From contig NZ_JARKMZ010000007.1 in NCBI RefSeq assembly GCF_029360775.1, positions 94,697 to 158,696 on the forward strand: DNA of 64,000 nt. The letters are read 5' to 3'. How positions within the stretch are numbered: position 1 is the stretch's first letter; every line of letters starts with the position of its first letter. This document shows, piece after piece, positions 8,340 through 17,356 of this stretch. The notes under the pieces are model-generated. The model was not told where the DNA came from. It ran no database searches and saw only the letters and a list, made by a program, of their open reading frames with translations. The DNA is from Daejeonella sp. H1SJ63. Its GTDB lineage: Bacteria > Bacteroidota > Bacteroidia > Sphingobacteriales > Sphingobacteriaceae. A program made the position numbers and the translations under genes.

Positions 8340-9125
8340 TTATTTAACAATCTTAACAATCAACTGGGAGGTGAAAGAACTATTATACCCGTATAGCATA
8401 ATATGGTACACCCCGGAGGCCGGATTTGTGAATGTACAAGCTTCGTCTGCCCTGTTCGATTCCACACTGCCGCAATCAGCTGTCCATGAGTAAGTTGGAG
8501 TGAGTACTACCACTGGGTCACTTCCTTTCCTGACAAACATATCTGCCATATTATAATAATAAGATCCTGCCAATTCTGTAGTTCTTATTTCCATCTGTTT
8601 TACTCCAGTAGGCACCGTAATCTTAAATATCTTCTTATCTCCTCTTTCACCGCTTACTTTCTGATCAAATAAAACCTCAGCATTACTTCCTACCCCCCCC
8701 CCGGTTCCAGTACTCCCTCCGGTATTTTTAACCCCTTTATTTATGGTATATGAAGCTGAACCGTCAGGCGTAATTTTAAGTTTATTATCAATAATTTCTG
8801 CATTCCCCCAAACCAAAAAACCGAATCCGTTATTATTACGCACATATCCCCTCCATTTATTATTGCCTGTAAGAGCCATTCCAATTGCAAATGGATCTCC
8901 TGAATTTATTCCGGTTTTACTGCTTCCGGCAGTGACAAAAGTAGCCCGCTCTCCGCTTAGTTCAACCTGCCATCCATCACCCAGATCAAAAACTCCTGCC
9001 CAATACCCTTCCCATGCTTCTTCAATCGCATCAGACACTTTTTTACATCCCGAAAAAGTCGTAGTTAAAGCAATTGCCAACATCAAAGTTGCAAGCTTAT
9101 TCATAAAGCAGAATCTATTTTTCAT
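8340..9125 (-). CDS. Lipoprotein with PPC-like C-terminal domain
   Basis: 261 residues from the ATG at 9125; an ATG at 9104 is equally possible and gives a tighter lipoprotein signal (lipobox FSGC). The N-terminal half (GYWAGVFDLGDGWQVELSG) is not recognised. A Gly/Ser/Thr linker is partly encoded by a run of ten G on the coding strand. The C-terminal ~100 residues (ERGDKKIFKITVPTGVKQ to SGVYHIMLYGY) fit the bacterial pre-peptidase C-terminal (PPC) beta-sandwich. It is probably a surface or periplasmic lipoprotein of unknown function. Confidence 0.75.
   Translation of the reverse strand: MKNRFCFMNKLATLMLAIALTTTFSGCKKVSDAIEEAWEGYWAGVFDLGDGWQVELSGERATFVTAGSSKTGINSGDPFAIGMALTGNNKWRGYVRNNNGFGFLVWGNAEIIDNKLKITPDGSASYTINKGVKNTGGSTGTGGGVGSNAEVLFDQKVSGERGDKKIFKITVPTGVKQMEIRTTELAGSYYYNMADMFVRKGSDPVVVLTPTYSWTADCGSVESNRADEACTFTNPASGVYHIMLYGYNSSFTSQLIVKIVK
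8693..8702 (-). repeat. G10 homopolymer inside a lipoprotein gene
   Basis: Ten consecutive C on the + strand (G on the coding strand) in the Gly-rich linker before the PPC domain. A change of one base would frameshift the C-terminal domain. Confidence 0.9.
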
Positions 9126-9490
9126 GTTTTTTTTACTCAAAACTATTACGGGAGTTCCTGAAATAAAATACTCAGATATTGGTATATTGAAAGTTTATAT
9201 TGGGTACTCCAATAACTCTGCTGAGCCTGTTACAGTAAATATTAAGCTGCCTTGCCGGGAGGTTAAAAAGCAAGTATTTTGCAAATTCAGAATTATAGCC
9301 TCCATAATATAACCTTGATCATCAGATAAATAGAAGAAACAAATCGCAAGAAATCTACAATTACCGCCTCAAAATCCGGGCTGCTACTAATCCATAAGTT
9401 AAACTCAATCATTTGGTTCAACTCTCCAATAGCTCCCCGGTTAACTCATTAAATTGTTTAGTATCTTAGGTTAAACATAAGATACAGCCA
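9126..9490. other. Intergenic region between divergent genes
   Basis: 365 bp between the PPC lipoprotein and the ion channel. No gene is seen. The only clear structure is the dyad next to the channel start (9461-9485). No good TAnnTTTG element was found on either strand. Confidence 0.6.
9461..9485 (+). promoter_or_regulatory. Dyad just upstream of the K+ channel start
   Basis: GTATCTTA and TAAGATAC form a perfect 8-bp inverted repeat around a 9-base loop, ending 5 bases before the ATG at 9491. It could be an operator or an mRNA hairpin affecting initiation. No experiment-like evidence distinguishes these. Confidence 0.4.
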
Positions 9491-10315
9491 ATGCCTCATA
9501 GAACCAATAATGCATTCAGGAACAGGGTATATCGAATTGTCTTCGAATCAGATACCCGGGCCGGAAGGCTTTTTGACCTTATCCTTCTCTGGCTCATCCT
9601 ATTCAGCATACTTTCTGTATTCATGGAAAGTGTGGCGGGCTTTCGCGAAAAATACATTAATCAAATACACCTTGCTGAATGGATATTTACCATATTATTT
9701 ACCATTGAATACATATTAAGAGTCTACAGCAGTTATAAGCCGTTAAAATACATTTTCAGTTTTTATGGCTTAATTGACCTGATATCCTTTATTCCGAATT
9801 ATCTCAGTTTTTTCTTTGCCGGTGTACAATACCTGATGGTTATCCGGGCATTCCGATTGTTAAGAATATTCAGAATTTTAAAGCTGAGCCGCTATCTCGA
9901 TCAGGGGAATATTTTAAAAAATGCACTGAAGGCAAGTTCTCACAAAATCATTGTTTTTATTGCCAGTGTAATAACCGTAGTAACAATTATTGGCACTCTG
10001 ATGTACATTATTGAAGGGGAAGAAAGCGGTTTCTCCAATATCCCTGTCAGTATCTACTGGGCAATTGTAACAATCACTACAGTTGGATATGGAGATATTT
10101 CTCCGCAAAGTCCACTCGGACAATTTCTCGCAAGCATTCTGATGATTATCGGATATGGCATCATTGCTGTTCCAACGGGAATTGTTACCGTGGAAATGGC
10201 CCGGGCCAATGATGAGGCGCGCAAAAAATGCCCTGCATGCCAATCGCCGGTCTACCCAAAGAACGCAAATTTCTGCGCTCATTGTGGCATGAAATTCTTG
10301 CATGACCCCAATTAG
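9491..10315 (+). CDS. Voltage-gated-type K+ channel with C-terminal zinc ribbon
   Basis: 274 residues. Six transmembrane segments are suggested; S4 carries regularly spaced basic residues (R119, R122, R125, R128, K131, R134). The selectivity filter TTVGYGD lies at residues 196-202. After the last helix a short cytoplasmic tail carries two CxxC pairs (CPACQ and CAHCG, about residues 245-262), typical of a zinc ribbon. This is the standard plan of small prokaryotic Kv-like channels, and the tail ribbon is common in Bacteroidota homologs. It probably controls membrane potential or K+ efflux in the inner membrane. It has no operon partner. Confidence 0.9.
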   Translation: MPHRTNNAFRNRVYRIVFESDTRAGRLFDLILLWLILFSILSVFMESVAGFREKYINQIHLAEWIFTILFTIEYILRVYSSYKPLKYIFSFYGLIDLISFIPNYLSFFFAGVQYLMVIRAFRLLRIFRILKLSRYLDQGNILKNALKASSHKIIVFIASVITVVTIIGTLMYIIEGEESGFSNIPVSIYWAIVTITTVGYGDISPQSPLGQFLASILMIIGYGIIAVPTGIVTVEMARANDEARKKCPACQSPVYPKNANFCAHCGMKFLHDPN

Positions 10316-10452
10316 CATCCATAAAAAACTTCTTCCTGCATGAACAGGTTTGGCTTTAAATTGGAATTGGCTAAAATCGACAATTTGTTTCTAATCAAAC
10401 TCCTGATTCGAAATTATGACAGGATTATCCTATTTTCATAACAGAAATTAAA

Positions 10453-11562
10453 ATGATGAATATTTCAAACTTCAAACCCGTATATATTGCTGCACTGTTA
10501 CTTTTCAGTCAGTGCAGTATGGCGCAAAATGATAAAGGCAGAATTGATTTCGAAACCTACAATCCACCTTCATCACTGGTTGTACCGGAGCATGTTTTAA
10601 CAAGAGCCAAATTCCCATTCATTGATGTTCACAACCATCAGGGCAATATGCCTTCACAAAATCTTAAGGCCCTGTTATCAGAGATGGATAAGCTGAATAT
10701 GAGGACTATGGTCAACCTGAGCGGAAGAAGCGGTGATTTTCTGACCCTTGCTGTAAAAAATGCAAAACAAGCTGATCCAAACAGATTAATTGTATTTGCA
10801 AACCTGACTTTTTCAGGAATCGGAGAAACCGGCTGGGGACAAAAAGCAGCACAACAATTGGAAGAAGATGTAAAATCAGGTGCTCAGGGCTTAAAAATAT
10901 TTAAGAATCTGGGCTTTTCTGTTAAAGACAATGCCGGAAATTTGATCAGGGTAGATGATCCTGCACTCGACCCGGTATGGGCAAAATGTGCCCAATTAAA
11001 AATCCCTGTACTGATCCATACTGCTGATCCAAAACAATTCTGGGATGAAGCAAATGAACAAAACGAGCGCTGGCTTGAACTTTTAACCCAGCCAGGAAGA
11101 AAACGCAGCAAATCGGATGGATTTTCATGGGAGGAGCTTATTCAGCAGCAACATAATCTGATCAGAAAACATCCGGAGACAAACTTCATCATTGCCCACT
11201 TTGGCTGGTATGCCAATAATCTGGATCAGCTGGGAAAACTACTCAATACCTATCCGAATATGAATGTTGAATTCGGAGCCATTATAGCTGAGCTGGGAAG
11301 GCAGCCAAGAAGAGCGAAACTATTTTTCGAAAAATATCAGGACCGGATTCTGTTTGGAAAAGATAGCTGGGTACCTTCAGAATACAGCACTTACTTCAGG
11401 GTGCTGGAAACAGAAGATGAATATTTTCCATACCATAAAAAGTATCATGCTTACTGGAAAATGTATGGTATAGGCCTGAGTGATGATGTTCTGAAGAAAA
11501 TATATTATAAAAATGCAATCAGGCTGATTCCGGGAATTGATAAAACACAATTTCCAGATTAA
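10453..11562 (+). CDS. Exported amidohydrolase (Amidohydro_2 type)
   Basis: 369 residues with a signal peptide ending ...CSMAQ; a second ATG at 10456 is an alternative start. Metal motif FIDVHNH in the N-terminal part, then conserved barrel elements IPVLIHTADP, NFIIAHFGW and ILFGKDSW (the usual late Asp position). This places it among metal-dependent TIM-barrel hydrolases or decarboxylases related to 2-pyrone-4,6-dicarboxylate hydrolase and ACMSD. The substrate is unknown. A stem-loop after the stop suggests a single-gene transcript. Confidence 0.85.
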   Translation: MMNISNFKPVYIAALLLFSQCSMAQNDKGRIDFETYNPPSSLVVPEHVLTRAKFPFIDVHNHQGNMPSQNLKALLSEMDKLNMRTMVNLSGRSGDFLTLAVKNAKQADPNRLIVFANLTFSGIGETGWGQKAAQQLEEDVKSGAQGLKIFKNLGFSVKDNAGNLIRVDDPALDPVWAKCAQLKIPVLIHTADPKQFWDEANEQNERWLELLTQPGRKRSKSDGFSWEELIQQQHNLIRKHPETNFIIAHFGWYANNLDQLGKLLNTYPNMNVEFGAIIAELGRQPRRAKLFFEKYQDRILFGKDSWVPSEYSTYFRVLETEDEYFPYHKKYHAYWKMYGIGLSDDVLKKIYYKNAIRLIPGIDKTQFPD

Positions 11563-11567
11563 TATTA

Positions 11568-11617
11568 AATCTATCCGGATCTTCTAAACGATCAGTCCGG
11601 ATAGATTACCTTTTCTT
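11568..11617 (+). terminator. Terminator of the amidohydrolase gene
   Basis: Twelve-base arms AATCTATCCGGA (11568-11579) and TCCGGATAGATT (11596-11607) pair perfectly around a 16-base loop. They are followed by a pyrimidine-rich T tract. The opposite-strand open frame ending at 11584 runs into this element. Confidence 0.7.
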
Positions 11618-11805
11618 TTAACAATTCGCTGCAGAGCGAGCATATTCCGCATCAGATAACGAGGCATATGATAATGTTCCAGCACTTTGGTAGCAGGAGG
11701 TGAAACTTTTCTTCCTCCGCCGAAAGTCCGGAAGGCAAAATCAGGGCAGTGCATTTTTTGAGATAAGATTCCTTCTGGAAAAGCTGTTATCTGCCATCCT
11801 GCTTT
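11584..11805 (-). other. Open frame continuing past the beta-helix stop codon
   Basis: Directly after the TGA at 11806-11808 the same frame stays open for 73 codons to a TAG at 11584. It includes an ATG at 11754 that would give a 56-residue basic peptide (FRTFGGGRKVSPP, then LEHYHMPRYLMRNMLALQR). It looks protein-like rather than random, but I do not recognise the family. It could be a gene remnant, a tiny gene, or a C-terminal part separated from the upstream gene by a nonsense change. Confidence 0.45.
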
Positions 11806-14169
11806 TCAGATATTCTCAGGCTCCAGTTCATGATGTCCTTTCAGCATCCCAACAAATTCCGGATTGATTTTTATCGATTTACTCTTGCAATACTGAATAA
11901 TATCATTACCCAGACGGGTATTTGAGTGATTGAAGCGAACCTGCTTATTGATCTGAATAAAACCGATTTTAGTCAGCCATTCAGGCATTCTATCCCCGGC
12001 CTTTTCCGGCATATAAACCGTACAGTCGCTAAAGCTAACACCCAGTTCTGCATCCAGGTCATAAATACGCTTCAGAGTTTCATCCACCTCAGGAACAAAC
12101 TCCGTATTCATAAATCCAAAACGACCTGTAAATGGCGCTGCATCTTTTACAATTCTGCTTATAGAGCAATTATCAAATCGAAGATTTGCAGTTCCTCTTC
12201 CGGCATAAATATCCAGGTTCCGGCAGCCTTCAAATCTGATATCAGGATACAATGCATCCGGGCGCTTACTGCCCGATGAGTCATTGATGTAGAAGTGAAC
12301 ATTATCTTTTGCAGCGCTAAGCGGAATCGCATTCAATTTTTCCAAGTCCACATTGCGAACCAGAATGCGGCTATTGCTTTCCATTCTAACTCCATCATAA
12401 GAACCTTCCTTCTGCATATAATATTTAGAACAGTCGTAAAGCTGGAATAAACGCAGCCCCTGCTTGCGCCCGCGGACACTGACATTGCTGATATCCATTT
12501 GCTGAGGGAAGAACAATTTTACCTTATCGGCATTATTAACCCATTCTGAAGTCTTCATAAGCCAGCAAACTGCCTTGCTTTGCTCCTGCCCGATAAAATC
12601 AACCACCATATCCTGCACACTGAGTGTACGGCCGTAACCAATAGGATATTTAAAATCAAAATCTGCAGTAACAAACTGCAATACCGAAACCTGTGTTGCA
12701 CCTGTACGTGGCACTAATCTGCAGTTCTTTATGCGAATGTCACCATCCCATTTAGCCCCATAATCTGCCCTGAATGAGATGAATGCATTGGTATTGACCA
12801 AAGTATTCTCAACAAAAAGATCTCCTCCACCGGTCAGTGTTAGTCCGCGCTGCCCTACCTTACTGTCTTTGATATACAGATTCCAGCAATGGAAATGCAC
12901 ATCAACACGGTTCAGCATACAATTCTCAATGCGGAAATTCTTGGTAAGATTGGTACCGAACACACCCCAGTGCACCGGACTACCCTCTGCTGTAATATTC
13001 CTGAAGGTCACGTTCATCCAGCGATTGCCTGAGATTCCATATGTTCCCTGGGGCACCATTGGTACACCCGGCCTGTCCTTTTCCCATGGGATCAGTCTGA
13101 TATTTTCAACCACCAAATCATAAACCATTTTCAGGGAATAGAAGCCGCTGCGCTGAATTTTAGCCACATCCTGCTTACCGGGCTCCAGGCCAACCCACTG
13201 ATTGGACAAGAGAGTACGGCTGCGCTCAATACGGATCCCGTTTTCCAGATAGTTCCCCTCATTATCTCCCGAGAGATAAAAAGTTCCGCCGGTAATATTT
13301 AAGTAACTATCACTGGCCGGATAAGCCATCAGACTGGTATAATCTTTAAAAGTCCAGGCCATTTCTCCAACAATACGCCCATGCTCCTCTACATAGAAAA
13401 GCTCTTCCCTGGCCCAACCCTTACTGATTCCCGTGCTCTGATTTCTTAGACCAATCATATCATTGGAATCGGCAACAATAACTAAACAATTTTTATAGGG
13501 TGCAAGCTCCGGAATTACCTGGGCACCGGGCTTCAGCTGACTGATCAAAGAACGCCGGGCTGACTCATTCAACTCTATCGGATAAGGAGCAACATCACTT
13601 AAAACCTTAAACCGGGGTTCCTTACCATTAAATTTCTCATCGAAATGGAAAACACTTTGCCCCCAGTCAACATTCGTTTTGATTATAATTGCTGTTGTTT
13701 CCCTGAACCAGTATTCACCACTCAGGTTAATTACAGGAATACGCCGGGTATTGGCATAATTATGCGCTGCCTTAATCTGAACCCCATCGTCGTTTTTCTT
13801 ATCGCCAACAGCACCAAAAAGTTTATAATTAACAACACTTATATTAATTAGTTCTGCAATAAGTCCCTTTTGCAAAGTAATTACACTACCTCCGTCTGCA
13901 CTTAAATCAGCAGCAGCTGTTCTGATCAGATAGGTGCCCTGCCCACCGTCGCCGGATTGATAATATCCTCCGGTTTGAACCACATTGCCGGCTTTAAGCG
14001 AACTGCTTGACTTTAATTCAGTAAGACTTGAATAAAATTGTATGCTTTCGCCTTCCTTCAGCAGCGTCGCAGATTGTGTAAGACCTGCCTGCGCATTAGA
14101 CGCAAGCAAACCAAGACCGGTCAGGCCAAAGCCGCTTATTATCTTACGCCTGCTTAATTTCTTTTCCAT
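11806..14169 (-). CDS. Tat-exported right-handed beta-helix protein (pectate-lyase-like)
   Basis: 787 residues. The N-terminus has a twin-arginine motif (SRRKIISGFGL) and a hydrophobic stretch ending ...SNAQA, so Tat export is likely. It is followed by a tailspike/pectate-lyase-type opening (GGYYQSGDGGQGTYLI, YKLFGAVGDKKNDDGVQIKAA). Repeated short Asn-rich strands in the middle (VTFRNITAEG, FRIENCML, LYIKDSKV, IRIKNCRL) mark a parallel beta-helix. Known members cleave or bind acidic polysaccharides. No catalytic residues can be assigned safely. It follows the MHS transporter gene by 23 bp on the same strand, so the two are probably one transcription unit. Confidence 0.85.
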   Translation of the reverse strand: MEKKLSRRKIISGFGLTGLGLLASNAQAGLTQSATLLKEGESIQFYSSLTELKSSSSLKAGNVVQTGGYYQSGDGGQGTYLIRTAAADLSADGGSVITLQKGLIAELINISVVNYKLFGAVGDKKNDDGVQIKAAHNYANTRRIPVINLSGEYWFRETTAIIIKTNVDWGQSVFHFDEKFNGKEPRFKVLSDVAPYPIELNESARRSLISQLKPGAQVIPELAPYKNCLVIVADSNDMIGLRNQSTGISKGWAREELFYVEEHGRIVGEMAWTFKDYTSLMAYPASDSYLNITGGTFYLSGDNEGNYLENGIRIERSRTLLSNQWVGLEPGKQDVAKIQRSGFYSLKMVYDLVVENIRLIPWEKDRPGVPMVPQGTYGISGNRWMNVTFRNITAEGSPVHWGVFGTNLTKNFRIENCMLNRVDVHFHCWNLYIKDSKVGQRGLTLTGGGDLFVENTLVNTNAFISFRADYGAKWDGDIRIKNCRLVPRTGATQVSVLQFVTADFDFKYPIGYGRTLSVQDMVVDFIGQEQSKAVCWLMKTSEWVNNADKVKLFFPQQMDISNVSVRGRKQGLRLFQLYDCSKYYMQKEGSYDGVRMESNSRILVRNVDLEKLNAIPLSAAKDNVHFYINDSSGSKRPDALYPDIRFEGCRNLDIYAGRGTANLRFDNCSISRIVKDAAPFTGRFGFMNTEFVPEVDETLKRIYDLDAELGVSFSDCTVYMPEKAGDRMPEWLTKIGFIQINKQVRFNHSNTRLGNDIIQYCKSKSIKINPEFVGMLKGHHELEPENI

Positions 14170-14192
14170 AAATATGTTTAATAGGTTTGATG

Positions 14193-15584
14193 TTAGTCGG
14201 AAAGATTATTCTTATACGTCTCCGGCACAAAGAAAATGTTAACAACAATTCCGATAAGAATAAGAGCCAGCGGATAAGCCAGACCAACAAACGGAGAGGC
14301 AGCGAATCCAATAACTACACTTGCGCGAATGAGTTCAGTCATGACCGGTGTTGATCCCCCAATCGCCCCGTTACCAACATTGTACACAAAACCCATGCTG
14401 GTGTATCTGATCTTCGTTGGGAACATTTCCATCAGGAAAGCACCCATCGGACCATAAACCATGGTTCCGGAAATGGTTAGTATAAATACCAATCCAATAA
14501 AAATCAGGGTGGTAGGTGTATCGATATGCTGGATAGTATCCAAACGCTGCGGATTCCCCAATTCAAGGAATAAGTAGAACATAATCGGAATGATAATAAG
14601 TCCCAGAATCATTCCCGGAAGTATCACTTTTTTACGGCCTATTTTATCACTCAGTGCCCCGAATATCTGGAAAAATGGCCCGGCAAGAAGAATTCCTGTT
14701 GCCATGATCAGAAGAGCTGTAGTATCAGGCAGCTTAACAGTCCGCTGAAGAAAGAACAGCGTAATAAACTGATTGGTTTGCATGATGGCACTTTGGGCAG
14801 CATTACCTCCAAAGATAGCGCCCAGGATCAGGCCGATATTCTTTTTGGTTTTGAATGTTTCTTTCACGGGTGCCTTGCTCGTCTTACCTTCACTTTTCAG
14901 CTGGGCAAAAACCGGACTTTCATGAAGCCTGCGACGGATATAATAACTGGCGATTACCAAAATCGCACTGAAAAGGAAAGGAATCCTCCAACCGAAAGAG
15001 TTGAAACTTTCCTCGCTCATGATGCTTTTGGTTGAAAAAACAACAACCAGACCCAGAATCAAAGCAATTGAAGATGTTGTTTGTATGAATCCGGTATAAA
15101 AACCTCTCTTATTCTGAGGCGCATGTTCAGCAACGTAAATAACTGCTCCTGAATATTCGCCGCTGATTGCCAAACCCTGCATTAATCTGAGTATCAGAAA
15201 TAATATTGGTGATACCCATCCAGCCTGTTCAAATGTTGGAATACAACCGATTAAAAATGTGGCTCCACCCATCAATAAGAGTGAAACAAGGAAGGTATAT
15301 TTACGACCGATCTTATCCCCGAAATTTCCAAACAAAAGTGATCCGAAAGGTCTGATCAGATAGGTTGTAGCAACTATTCCTAATGTTTCAATGAAATTAT
15401 TACCCCCGGCAGGGAATAACTGCATGGATAGTATATTAGCCATGATCACAGCCAGCAAAAGATCATACCATTCGATGAGTGTACCTACAGAAGAGGCTAT
15501 AATTACTAACCGAATATTATTCTTTTTTCCCGGCGCAATACTTTCTGCAGCAGCCAGTTCATTTGGGGGAGTGTGAGAATCCAT
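14193..15584 (-). CDS. MFS transporter, metabolite:H+ symporter (MHS) family
   Basis: 463 residues with about 12 hydrophobic segments. The MHS signatures are clear: GTLIEWYD near the N-terminus, then RPFGSLLFGNFGDKIGRKYTF, then RLMQGLAISGEYSGA with the conserved acidic residue. The second-half motif GALSDKIGRKK is also present. Family members such as ShiA, KgtP and ProP import organic acids or zwitterions with protons. It probably feeds the cell with a carboxylate released outside. It is upstream partner of the beta-helix gene. The substrate cannot be deduced. Confidence 0.88.
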   Translation of the reverse strand: MDSHTPPNELAAAESIAPGKKNNIRLVIIASSVGTLIEWYDLLLAVIMANILSMQLFPAGGNNFIETLGIVATTYLIRPFGSLLFGNFGDKIGRKYTFLVSLLLMGGATFLIGCIPTFEQAGWVSPILFLILRLMQGLAISGEYSGAVIYVAEHAPQNKRGFYTGFIQTTSSIALILGLVVVFSTKSIMSEESFNSFGWRIPFLFSAILVIASYYIRRRLHESPVFAQLKSEGKTSKAPVKETFKTKKNIGLILGAIFGGNAAQSAIMQTNQFITLFFLQRTVKLPDTTALLIMATGILLAGPFFQIFGALSDKIGRKKVILPGMILGLIIIPIMFYLFLELGNPQRLDTIQHIDTPTTLIFIGLVFILTISGTMVYGPMGAFLMEMFPTKIRYTSMGFVYNVGNGAIGGSTPVMTELIRASVVIGFAASPFVGLAYPLALILIGIVVNIFFVPETYKNNLSD

Positions 15585-15814
15585 TTATATTTTTACAGTT
15601 CTTTTAATTTTAACTTAAATTATAAATTTTTTGGATACTATGCTTAAATCAGGCAAGTAATTTATCGGATACCTGAACATTCCTATACACTTATTGTGAT
15701 GATTAATGCGGTAAAATAATCTTGCAGATTATAGCATTGAGACTAATGACTGCTATATTTGAAATCGGTCAAGGCTATTCAGGCATAGACAAACAGACAA
15801 CAGTTAACTGACAA

Positions 15815-17311
15815 TCAGACCACTCTTCCTTGCTCCAGTTTCAGGGTATGCTTAACACAGGATGGCATTTCATGCTGATAATGGCTGACATAAATCAGAC
15901 TCATATTACTCATTGAACAGATCTCATCAATAAGTCTTTTGAATTGCTCCTGCTGTGCAAAATCGAGTCCGAGGCAGGGCTCATCCAAAATCAGCAAGAC
16001 CGGATTTTTAACCATAGCCCTTGCGAGCATCACAATCCGCTGAACACTCACAGGTACATTGCGGAACATGGTTCCGGCATATTCTTCAATCTCAAGAAGC
16101 TTCATCCAGCGCATGCATATCTCAGCATGCCTTTGGCCCGAAGCACGGAACAGCCCCAATGTATCATCAAAACCGGATTCGATAACCTGCATACAGGTAT
16201 TTCCTGAAGGAAAATACTGAAACAATTCCGGCGATACATACCCGATCTTCTTTTTGATCTCCCAGATGCTCTCACCGCTTCCTTTACGCTGGTCGAAGAG
16301 AATGATCTTATTGGCAAAAGCCTGAGGATTATCTCCATTGATCAGACTCAGAAGGGTAGACTTGCCGGCACCATTATGCCCTAAAAGCATCCAGCGTTCA
16401 CCTCGCTTCAACTTCCAGTTTACCTGATCAAGAATCAGTTTATCGCCATATTTGATCCTGACATTTTCCATCCCCACAATAAGATCATAATCAGGCCTTT
16501 GGGTTACCGAAAGCAATTGTTTTAGCTCCTCCCTGTTCATTTCTTTAGAATCTGTTAAAAAAACACTGTCGGGGTCAAACTCCTGCGAGGGAATCTTTCT
16601 GAGCATTTTGCCATTATCAAGAATAGCAATATGTGTAATTGCATCCGGAATTTCATTTGGCGGACTTGCCATGAGGATGCTGATGCCTGATCCGGCAATT
16701 TCAGTAAACAGATCATTAAAATCCCGACGCGAAGCTACATCCAGTCCGTTCAATGGATTATCGAGCAGAAGCAATACCGGGTTTTTGATCAATGCAGCGG
16801 CGAGCATCAGTCTTTTGGTTTCGCCATTAGACAATTTGATCAGCTCCTTATTAAGTAACGGCCTCAGATTGAGGCGATCAACTACCCTTTCAGAAGTCCA
16901 TATTTCAGAAGGTCTGACAACTTTTACTGCCGACAGGTAATGTTCCACAGTTTCAGCATCTTCAGAATCACAGGAGTTAAAGCGCTGCTGATAATAGAAA
17001 TCGGATGTATTTGAAAGGTTCCTGAATTCGTGACGGGCTGACACCTGCGTCATCAGTTTATACCTGTTAAAAAAAGGATCATCCTGATGGTGTTCACGAA
17101 TATGATCATCAAAATAGGGATAACTGGCTTCTCCTCTGGCCATGGAGGCCTTACCCATGATAAAATCCAGAAAAGTACTCTTTCCGGAACCGCTTTTACC
17201 TACCAGAGCCCAGTTCTGACCTTTTTCGAGGCTGAAATTAAGCCCCTCGAAAACCAGGGTATTATACTGGCGAATACTTACGTTACTAAATGACAGGAGA
17301 AGATTATTCAA
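15815..17311 (-). CDS. Tandem ABC ATPase (ModF-like)
   Basis: 498 residues with two complete ATPase domains and no membrane segment. Domain 1 has Walker A GKSGSGKST and signature KLSNGETKR. Domain 2 has Walker A GHNGAGKST and a diverged signature (VPVSVQRIVMLAR). Walker B segments end LLLLDNP and LLILDEP. The arrangement resembles ModF/PhrA. No ATG precedes Walker A in this frame; a TTG at 17311 is the only reasonable start. The gene begins 45 bp after proA in the same frame, so it is likely co-transcribed with proBA. No permease gene is nearby. Confidence 0.82.
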   Translation of the reverse strand: MNNLLLSFSNVSIRQYNTLVFEGLNFSLEKGQNWALVGKSGSGKSTFLDFIMGKASMARGEASYPYFDDHIREHHQDDPFFNRYKLMTQVSARHEFRNLSNTSDFYYQQRFNSCDSEDAETVEHYLSAVKVVRPSEIWTSERVVDRLNLRPLLNKELIKLSNGETKRLMLAAALIKNPVLLLLDNPLNGLDVASRRDFNDLFTEIAGSGISILMASPPNEIPDAITHIAILDNGKMLRKIPSQEFDPDSVFLTDSKEMNREELKQLLSVTQRPDYDLIVGMENVRIKYGDKLILDQVNWKLKRGERWMLLGHNGAGKSTLLSLINGDNPQAFANKIILFDQRKGSGESIWEIKKKIGYVSPELFQYFPSGNTCMQVIESGFDDTLGLFRASGQRHAEICMRWMKLLEIEEYAGTMFRNVPVSVQRIVMLARAMVKNPVLLILDEPCLGLDFAQQEQFKRLIDEICSMSNMSLIYVSHYQHEMPSCVKHTLKLEQGRVV

Positions 17312-17356
17312 AGATCTGGCAATTATCGGTTCACTAGCTTCATTCGCAGGCCTCAG

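Noticed and set aside
8743..9312. 189-codon + strand open frame
   Set aside because: Antisense to the PPC lipoprotein; composition (Ser/Pro rich) is that of a shadow frame and it overlaps the real gene's start.
11926..13851. Several + strand open frames of 68-117 codons
   Set aside because: They lie antisense within the beta-helix gene, have no signal, domain or leader, and follow its codon pattern in another frame.
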